Source: Elusimicrobiota bacterium (GTDB lineage Bacteria > Elusimicrobiota > Elusimicrobia > UBA1565 > UBA9628). Taken from it: a stretch of 64,000 bases of DNA. A model generated the notes under the pieces. It was not told where the DNA came from. It saw only the letters and a program-made list of their open reading frames with translations, and ran no database searches. Below are positions 57,869 to 64,000 of this stretch, piece by piece (the first letter of the stretch is position 1; each line of letters starts with the position of its first letter). The translations under genes and the position numbers were made by a program. The stretch covers positions 1-64,000 of the forward strand of contig JACRDT010000021.1 in the NCBI GenBank assembly GCA_016212795.1, given 5' to 3'.

Positions 57869-60558
57869 GGCCTGCCTGCGCCCGGCGTTTCTGGCGCGGG
57901 CGTGCCGCCTCGATCAGAACGGGAACGCGGCCGTGCCCTCGAGCCGCCTGCCCGCGGCCGGCGTTTCTGCCGCGGGCGTGCCGCCTCCGCGACCCATGGG
58001 AAGCGGCCCTTCTTCTTGGACAGCCTCTCTTTCTCTTCGCGGACGCGCTGGACCGCGCCCCGGTCCGCAGGCGCCACGCCCGGCGGCAGGGCCGCGAGCG
58101 CCTCCTCGTAGAGCGCCAGCGCCTCGGCCGGCCTGCCCGCGGACTCCAGGGCGCTCCCCAGGCTCAGCACCGTCGCCAGGTCCCCCGGCTCCAACCGGCG
58201 GGCCTCCCGCAGGTCCGCGATCGCGCCCTCGGCGTCTCCCATGAGCCACTTCAGCACGCCCCGGTCAGCCAGCGCCCTTCCCAAGGGCGACCGGGACGCT
58301 CGGACCTCGGCCTTCACCAGGTCGTCGAGGATCTTCAAGGCTTTCCCGTGCTCCTTGAGACCCTGGTAGCGCATGGCCAGCGCGCGCAGGTCCTCGGCCT
58401 TGGGACCCGCTCCCCGGGCGCGCTCCAGGCAGCGCCCTGCCAGCCTCCGGTCGCCCGCCTCCGCCGCCACCCGGGCCACCTCCAGCCACTGCCCCGCCGT
58501 CAACGCCGCGTCGCCGCCGTCCGCCGCGCGCCGCGCCGCGGCCAAGGCGCGGCCGCCCTCCTTGACCTCCCAGGACAACCGCGCCAGCTCCACCGCGACC
58601 CAGGCGTCCTGCGCCGAGAGCGCGAGGGACGCGGACTCGGCCTTGGAAAGCGCTCCCTTGGCCACGGCGGCGTCCCCGATCCCGATGCCGGCGCGCGCGA
58701 CCTCCAGCCAGCGCCGGACGTCGGGACCGTCCGCCCGGCCGGCCGCCGGCGCCAGCGCCCGCCTGAGCGCCTTCGCCGCCAGCTTCTTCTCCCCCGCCCG
58801 CAGAGCCTTGTCGCCCATCCTGATCCAGTCCTCGGCCGGGAGCTCCGCCTCGGCGCTCGCCGCCAGCGCCCGGGCCGTGGCCAGCCACGCCCGCGTCTCG
58901 TCCTCGGGCAGACGCAGCCCCGGGAACACCTTGCGCAGCCGCGACTCGAACCGCCGCGCCGCCGTCGAAACCTCGCCGCCGCCGCCCGCCGCCGCCCCGC
59001 GGAACAGGCAGACCAGCAGGCTCTGCAGCCAGTCCTCCTCCGGGCCCCCGGCCAGCGCCCGGGCGTCCCCCGCCGCTTGCAGAGCGACCCCCTCGACGCT
59101 CGCCAAGGCCGGCTCGCCGGGCGCGGTCCTCTTGACCCGCAGCGTCACCGACCCCCGCGCGGACGCCAGGCCGCACTCGGCCACGAAGGCGTCTTCCAGC
59201 CACGCCCGGTCCACGAAGGCCAGGGCGCACTCGAAGCGCTCCCGCCCGTTCATCGGGGCGAACGCCGCGTCGTCTCCGTCGCGCGTGACGAGGCCCCGCC
59301 GCTCCAACGCCGACAGCGTCTTGCCCAGGCGGCCGTCGAGCTCCTCCTCGAACAGCCCGCGGTACTCGGCGCCCGACAGGGCCTCGCCCTTCCATAGCCG
59401 CATCCACACGTACTTGAGCGCCTCCTCCTTCTTGCCCAGCTCCAGGCCCCGGTACGCCGGCTGGAGCGGGTCGAACCCCTGAGGCCAACCGCGCTCCTGC
59501 CGGTAGTAGAACCTATCCATCAGGCGCGAGCGCGACGAGGGCCCCACGCCGAACAGCGACATGGGCCGCTCCGACACGTCGTCATAGGTCGCGTCGAACG
59601 ACACGCGCCCGACCGCGCGCTTGAATATCCACGAGTGGTCCCCCAGCCGCGGCCGCGCCGGCCCCTCGTAACCCAGCGCGGCGGCCAGGGCCCGCGCCCG
59701 CTCGCCGGTGTCGCCGTGCCGGCGCTCCAGCCCGGCGTAGAACGCGGCCGCGTCGCCGCCGCAGCGGGCCGCGACGTAGCGCCGCGTGGGCCACACCGGG
59801 TACACCGTGATCCCGTCGGGCCCCATCGTCGCCGCCTCCCGGAACGTCCCCAGGAACCCTTCTTGCGTGTCGCCCCCCAGCCCGGCGATCAGGTCCAGGT
59901 TCAGGGCGAAGCGCCCGCGGGACAGGACCTCGCCCACGGCGGCCGCGACCATCTCCCGCGTCTGGTAGCCCCGCTCCTCTTCGGCCAGCACCTCCGCCGC
60001 CAGCGACTGGACCCCCATGCTGATCCGGTTGACCCCGAAGCGCTCCAGCACGGCCAGCTTGCCCCCGGTGACGCTGGCCGGGTTGCACTCGACCGTCTTC
60101 TCCCCGCGCTCGTCGAACTCGAAGCGCCCGCGCACCAGCCCCAGCAGCCCTTCCAACTGCCCCTCGCTGAGGAGGCTCGGCGTCCCCCCGCCGACGTAGA
60201 GCGTCTGGAACCGGCGCCCGCCGAACGCGCCGCCGTAGTACTCCAGCGCCGAGCCCAGCGCCTTCAGGTAGCCCTCCACCTCCCCCGGCGACTTCGCGGG
60301 ACCGGAGTCATAATAGCAGTACGCGCATTTCCGCAGGCAGAACGGGACATGCACGTAGAAATGCAGCGGCCGCGGCGCCCCGCCGCCCGACCTCTCCGCC
60401 GCCAGCCAGCCTTCCCACAGGCTCCTGATCGCCCTCGAATCGTATTCCTTCTCGACGCCGCCCCGCCCCTGGTTGTCCACCAGCTCGGTCAGGCTGTACG
60501 CCGGCGCGAATCGCTCCGCCACCGCGGCGCGCAGCCGTCCCAGGGCGTCGCGCCTCAT
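57865..60558 (-). CDS. HemW-like radical SAM protein fused to TPR repeats
   Basis: The 897-residue protein begins with a coproporphyrinogen-oxidase/HemW-like radical SAM domain: HVPFCLRKCAYC (C74, C78, C81), TLYVGGGTPSLLSEGQ, ECNPASVTGGKL and RISMGVQSLAAEVL. Residues from about 480 form an all-helical region, and TPR repeats occupy the last 350. A HemW-type enzyme with such an extension is unusual, and heme chaperone or tetrapyrrole function is not shown. The start at 60558 overlaps the upstream SGNH gene (ATGA). Radical SAM motifs are intact. Confidence 0.85.
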   Translation of the reverse strand: MRRDALGRLRAAVAERFAPAYSLTELVDNQGRGGVEKEYDSRAIRSLWEGWLAAERSGGGAPRPLHFYVHVPFCLRKCAYCYYDSGPAKSPGEVEGYLKALGSALEYYGGAFGGRRFQTLYVGGGTPSLLSEGQLEGLLGLVRGRFEFDERGEKTVECNPASVTGGKLAVLERFGVNRISMGVQSLAAEVLAEEERGYQTREMVAAAVGEVLSRGRFALNLDLIAGLGGDTQEGFLGTFREAATMGPDGITVYPVWPTRRYVAARCGGDAAAFYAGLERRHGDTGERARALAAALGYEGPARPRLGDHSWIFKRAVGRVSFDATYDDVSERPMSLFGVGPSSRSRLMDRFYYRQERGWPQGFDPLQPAYRGLELGKKEEALKYVWMRLWKGEALSGAEYRGLFEEELDGRLGKTLSALERRGLVTRDGDDAAFAPMNGRERFECALAFVDRAWLEDAFVAECGLASARGSVTLRVKRTAPGEPALASVEGVALQAAGDARALAGGPEEDWLQSLLVCLFRGAAAGGGGEVSTAARRFESRLRKVFPGLRLPEDETRAWLATARALAASAEAELPAEDWIRMGDKALRAGEKKLAAKALRRALAPAAGRADGPDVRRWLEVARAGIGIGDAAVAKGALSKAESASLALSAQDAWVAVELARLSWEVKEGGRALAAARRAADGGDAALTAGQWLEVARVAAEAGDRRLAGRCLERARGAGPKAEDLRALAMRYQGLKEHGKALKILDDLVKAEVRASRSPLGRALADRGVLKWLMGDAEGAIADLREARRLEPGDLATVLSLGSALESAGRPAEALALYEEALAALPPGVAPADRGAVQRVREEKERLSKKKGRFPWVAEAARPRQKRRPRAGGSRARPRSRSDRGGTPAPETPGAGRP

Positions 60559-62351
60559 CTCGTCGCGCTCCGCGAGGCGCCCGGCGGCGGGGGCGGGCCC
60601 GCCCGGAAGAGGTCGGCGTAGAACCCGATCTCGGCGTAGCGTCCGTCCAGGGGCCTGAGCCCGTCGAAGGCCGCCCGCGCCTCCCCGGCCCTGCCCGCCA
60701 AGCCGAGGGCGACCGCCCGGCGGAGGCGGACGTAGTCCGATCCCGGCCCCCCCAGCCGGAGCGACTCGTCGAAAAACCTCAAGGCGTCCTGGTAGCGCCC
60801 CTCGCGCAGGAAGAACTCGCCGATGTGCGCCATCACCGCGGGCCACCAATCCTCCACGTCCTTCTTGGCGTCCGGGCTCCAGATGTTGTCCTGGACCCGC
60901 TCCTGGAGCCAGCGCTTCATCCGGTCCGCCCCGAGCAGCAGGTCGGGCCGGCCGCGGTAGATCATCTCCATGAGGGCCACGATCCTGTCCGACAGCCTGT
61001 CCATCGCGGCCAGGCGCTTGTTCCAGACGCGGTACTTGAAGACGAGCCAGGCCTTCTCGCGCTTCTGCCCGGACCGGCGCAGCGCCGCCGCCCGCTCCTC
61101 CTTGAGCGCCTCCAGCCCGCGCCGGTCCCAGGCCTCGGGAGGGGCGAGGATCCCGCGCCCCTGCCAGCGCACCGCGTCGGCGGCCGCGGCCACGATCTCC
61201 GCCGCTACCATCCCGTCGCACCACCTCTCCCAGTGCATCTCGTCCTCGAAGAAGTCCGCTCCCACCAGACCGTGCGGGCTCGCCTCGGCGAAGGCGCGCT
61301 CCAGGTCCGCCACCGGCGCGCCGTACGCCCCGCCCAGCCGCCGGATGATGCGGTTGATGGCCGGCATCGGCGGGATCTGGTCCTCCAGGCTCGCCAGGTA
61401 GCGCCGCCGGGCGCCCGCGAAGTCGCCCAGCCTCTCCAGCGACCGCGCGAGATAGTACAGAGCGAAAGAGCGCTCGATGAGGCGCGCCGGATCCTTCCCC
61501 GGGTCCTCCATGGCCGGTCCCTTGAGGTGCTCCCGGAAACGCTCGGCCGCCTCGACGAAGTCGCCCCGCTCGAAGCGCGCCCACGCCTCGAAGAACCCCC
61601 GCTCCCACAAGGGCGGCCAGCCCCTGGGCGGCATGTCCCGGAAGTTCCACGGCAGGGCGCACAGCACCACGGGCACCCCTTGGGCCTTCGCGAGCGCCAG
61701 GATCCGGGCGATGTTCTTCTCGCCGTCCGCGGCCACCCGGGATGGGACGGGCACGGCGAGGTGCGACCGCACCAGCCGCCACGCCCGGATCGAGCGCTCC
61801 CGGAGCAGGGTGCGCGCCATCAGCGCCGCGGCCTCGCGCCTGCCCAGCTTGCCCGAGAACGAGATCCTGAACCCCTCGTTGACCCCGCTCATCAGGACGA
61901 TGAGGTCGGGGTCGTAGCCCAGCACCTCCTCCACGGTGAGCAGGTCGTGGTGGCTGTCGTAGCCCGACATGCCGCAGTCCACGACCTCGAACCCGTAGCC
62001 CGGCAGGGCGGCCTCCAGCAGTTCCTTGAGCCGGGCCTCGTTGAAGATCTGGGCCACCGAGCCGCCGACCACGAACACCCTCAGCGTCTTGGCGCCCTTC
62101 ACCCGCGGGAAGCTCTTGGGCAGGTCCGTCTCCACGGAGCCGGCCCGGTCCACCCGGTAGATGTCCCCGCCTTGCGCGTCCTTGGCCGGCACGAAGAACC
62201 TGTGGAGCGGGTCCAGGAACAAGTACCGGTACTGGTCGCTCATCCCGTCCCCGCGGGAGACGGCCGGCCCTTCGGGCGACGGCGCCTCCCGCCCCCCGCA
62301 GCCGGCCAGGAGGGCCGCCGACAGGAACGCCAGCGCCGCGCCGCGGCGCAT
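60555..62351 (-). CDS. SGNH-hydrolase-like lipoprotein with helical repeats
   Basis: The 598-residue lipoprotein (SAALLAGC lipobox, C18) has an SGNH core: Ser98 in FVVGGSVAQIF, Gly in DCGMSGYDSHH, Asn in MSGVNEGF and a DxxH pair in FFEDEMHWERWCDG. These are the four blocks of GDSL/SGNH esterases. Helical repeats surround the core (FALYYLARSLERLGDFAGAR, ALRFFDESLRLGGPG). Likely substrates are acyl groups on glycans. Its ATG overlaps the stop of a tandem paralog by one base, so it arose by duplication. Confidence 0.83.
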   Translation of the reverse strand: MRRGAALAFLSAALLAGCGGREAPSPEGPAVSRGDGMSDQYRYLFLDPLHRFFVPAKDAQGGDIYRVDRAGSVETDLPKSFPRVKGAKTLRVFVVGGSVAQIFNEARLKELLEAALPGYGFEVVDCGMSGYDSHHDLLTVEEVLGYDPDLIVLMSGVNEGFRISFSGKLGRREAAALMARTLLRERSIRAWRLVRSHLAVPVPSRVAADGEKNIARILALAKAQGVPVVLCALPWNFRDMPPRGWPPLWERGFFEAWARFERGDFVEAAERFREHLKGPAMEDPGKDPARLIERSFALYYLARSLERLGDFAGARRRYLASLEDQIPPMPAINRIIRRLGGAYGAPVADLERAFAEASPHGLVGADFFEDEMHWERWCDGMVAAEIVAAAADAVRWQGRGILAPPEAWDRRGLEALKEERAAALRRSGQKREKAWLVFKYRVWNKRLAAMDRLSDRIVALMEMIYRGRPDLLLGADRMKRWLQERVQDNIWSPDAKKDVEDWWPAVMAHIGEFFLREGRYQDALRFFDESLRLGGPGSDYVRLRRAVALGLAGRAGEARAAFDGLRPLDGRYAEIGFYADLFRAGPPPPPGASRSATR

Positions 62352-64000
62352 CAGTCCTTGCCTCCCTGCAGGCGCTCCAGCTCGGCCTTCGCCGCGGGCA
62401 TCGGCCTCCAGCCGTCCGGGGCGGCCCGGAGGGCGCGCTTCAGGTCCGCCGCCGCCTCGTCCTTGCGCCCCAGCCTCGAGAGGACGTTCGCCCGCGAGCT
62501 CAGCGCGTCGGAGAGCTGCCCGCGGCCGCGCGGATCGAGGCCCACGGCCTCGTCGTAGAGCTTGAGCGCCCCTTCCAGCTCGCCCCGGTTCGACTTCACG
62601 GCCGCCAGATTGAGCAGGGCGTCGAGGTCCTTGGGATGCCGGTCCAAGACCGTCTGGAACGACCTCCGCGCGCCCTCCACATCCCCGGCCCGGAACAAGT
62701 CGATCCCTTCGCGGTTGAGCCTGGCGAGCTCGCCGCCGGCCTTCTCCATGGGGGCGCACCTGGGCGCCTTGGCCCGGCAGAACTCCGCGATCGCCAGGGC
62801 GGCCGGCGAGGTGGACGAGCCGACGGTCCTGTCGAGCTCCGAGAACCCCGCGCCCCATCTCCCTTCCCGGAACAAGTCGAGGATGCGGCTCAGGGGCGCC
62901 TTCGTCGCCGGGTGGTCGCGCCACCAATCCTTGTCCTCCCTTTTGCGCGGCGCTTGCGCCTTCGCGGCGGGAACCGGGCGCTCAGGCTCCGCGGCCCGCG
63001 CGACCGTCTCCCGCGCGGCTCGCGGGAGCTCGGACGGCGGCGCGGGCGCGGGCCCGGCAGGACGATCCGGCGCCGGCGGGAGCGACGCTCGCGCGAGCAC
63101 CGCTGGAGCGAGCGCCGCCCGTGCGGGCCCGGGCAGCGGCTTCCTGGCGGGCGGCGCTCCCTCGTCCTCGGCGAACGCCTGGGCATAGAGCCCTATCTCC
63201 GGGTACTCGCCGGACAGCGGCCCGAGCTCGGCGAGCGCCCGACGCGCCTCCCCGAGCCTGCCCGCCAGTCCCAGGGCCACCGCCCACCGCAGCCTGATGT
63301 AGATCTCCGGCCGGCCCCGGGACTTGAGCGACTCGTCGAAGCACTTCAGCGCGGACTCGAAGCGGCCGTCGCGCAGCAGGGACTCCCCCGCGTGCGCCAG
63401 GGCCGTGGGCCACCACTCCTCGAAATCCCCGGCGGGATCGCGATTCCACACATCGCCCCGGACGAGCGTCCGCAGCCACCGGTTCAGCCGGTCCGCCGAC
63501 AGCGCCAACTCCGGGCGCCCGCGGCGGATCGCCCCCATGAACGACACGATCCTGTCGGAGAACCTGGCGGCCGAGCCCTCGCCCTTGGCCTGGTCCATCA
63601 GCCGCCGCGTGCATTGGTCCCACTTCTTCTCCGCCCCGCGCAGGACGTTCCCCCGCGCCGCGGCCCGGTCGGCCTTGAGCGCCGCCAGCCCCTCGGCGTC
63701 CCACTCCTCGGCCGGCGCCAGGATCCTGCTTCCCCGCCACAGCACCGCGTCGATGACGGCCTCCGTGACCGCCGCGGCGACCATCCCGTCGCACCACCTC
63801 TCCCAGTGCATGTCGTCCTCGAAGAAGGCGAAGCCCGGCAGCCCGTCAGGGGCGGCCTCCTGGAAGACCCGCTCCAGATCCGCCACCGGAGCGTCGTACT
63901 CCCCCCCGAGCCTGCGCACGACGCGGTTGAGGGCGGGCAGCGGCGGGACCTGCTCGTCGACGCTCGCGGCGTAGCGCCGCTGGGCCCCGTCGGCGTCGCC
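62351..64000 (-). CDS. SGNH-like paralog with C-terminal TPR domain (partial, runs off the right edge)
   Basis: The frame continues unbroken to position 64000. The part seen matches the middle and end of the neighbouring SGNH lipoprotein: PPLPALNRVVRRLGG, FFEDDMHWERWCDG with the DxxH pair, ALKCFDESLKSRGRP. It then adds a Pro/Ala-rich linker and TPR repeats (EGIDLFRAGDVEGARRSFQT, ALLNLAAVKSNRGELEGALK) shared with the membrane protein ending at 55139. The N-terminal nucleophile block lies beyond the window. Confidence 0.82.
   Translation of the reverse strand, partial: GDADGAQRRYAASVDEQVPPLPALNRVVRRLGGEYDAPVADLERVFQEAAPDGLPGFAFFEDDMHWERWCDGMVAAAVTEAVIDAVLWRGSRILAPAEEWDAEGLAALKADRAAARGNVLRGAEKKWDQCTRRLMDQAKGEGSAARFSDRIVSFMGAIRRGRPELALSADRLNRWLRTLVRGDVWNRDPAGDFEEWWPTALAHAGESLLRDGRFESALKCFDESLKSRGRPEIYIRLRWAVALGLAGRLGEARRALAELGPLSGEYPEIGLYAQAFAEDEGAPPARKPLPGPARAALAPAVLARASLPPAPDRPAGPAPAPPSELPRAARETVARAAEPERPVPAAKAQAPRKREDKDWWRDHPATKAPLSRILDLFREGRWGAGFSELDRTVGSSTSPAALAIAEFCRAKAPRCAPMEKAGGELARLNREGIDLFRAGDVEGARRSFQTVLDRHPKDLDALLNLAAVKSNRGELEGALKLYDEAVGLDPRGRGQLSDALSSRANVLSRLGRKDEAAADLKRALRAAPDGWRPMPAAKAELERLQGGKD

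Noticed and set aside
60825..62558. Long rightward open frame opposite the SGNH lipoprotein
   Set aside because: Composition is of the antisense type (rich in Arg, His and Pro). The leftward strand has the lipobox and SGNH blocks.

Overview
This is a high-GC bacterial chromosome segment with densely packed genes. Short overlaps (ATGA, TGATG, TTGA) link many of them, and many promoters read as sigma70-like -10 boxes placed directly before start codons. No rRNA gene, complete tRNA gene or CRISPR array is visible. The window does not fix the lineage. Five radical SAM enzymes, an exosortase with a PEP-CTERM target, secreted proteins with long Pro/Ala/Ser/Leu stretches after the signal peptide, and a nitrogenase-like cluster would fit a groundwater or sediment bacterium. 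From memory, Elusimicrobiota is the best guess (inference, unchecked).

Layout. Positions 1-13.6 kb are accessory DNA: a type I restriction-modification module without HsdR (fic-hsdM-hsdS), an AbiE-like toxin-antitoxin pair with a clear promoter and operator, an IS5-type transposase remnant, a DUF4143 ATPase, a large unknown gene abutting a 5'-truncated ATPase, and a flavoprotein. Four partial copies of the 5' half of a threonine tRNA gene, all on the minus strand and all ending in the anticodon loop, punctuate this stretch and suggest serial integration. From 13.6 to 22 kb come a secreted protein with two HGT-motif domains, a PLD/P-loop fusion, a deleted recQ, ssb, a formylglycine-generating-enzyme-like protein, a nucleoside phosphorylase-like gene and a toxin-first type II TA pair. 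From 22 to 48 kb come radical SAM enzymes, a DUF2779 nuclease, a tocopherol-cyclase-like exported protein behind a MITE, nspC with a DUF3326 gene, VapBC, ABC-F, RNase R, a Bax-inhibitor-like protein, a PadR/VIT/exosortase/EpsI-like module, a TPR protein and an M48-type peptidase.

The most interesting region is 48.2-55.15 kb. It encodes one NifH-like ATPase and four nitrogenase component-1-like subunits in two divergent operons. Each operon holds one type I and one type II subunit (B-A-H leftward, C-D rightward), recalling the nifDK/nifEN duplication, but no nifB or other FeMo-cofactor gene is present. Palindromic hairpins with compensatory base changes sit between and inside these genes. Downstream, at 55.1-64 kb, a leftward operon of two SGNH-hydrolase/TPR paralogs, a HemW-like radical SAM/TPR fusion and a polytopic membrane/TPR protein runs off the right edge.

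A second theme is transcription. In at least eight genes the -10 hexamer lies exactly six bases before the start codon, three of them with a plausible -35 box 17 bases upstream, which predicts leaderless mRNAs.
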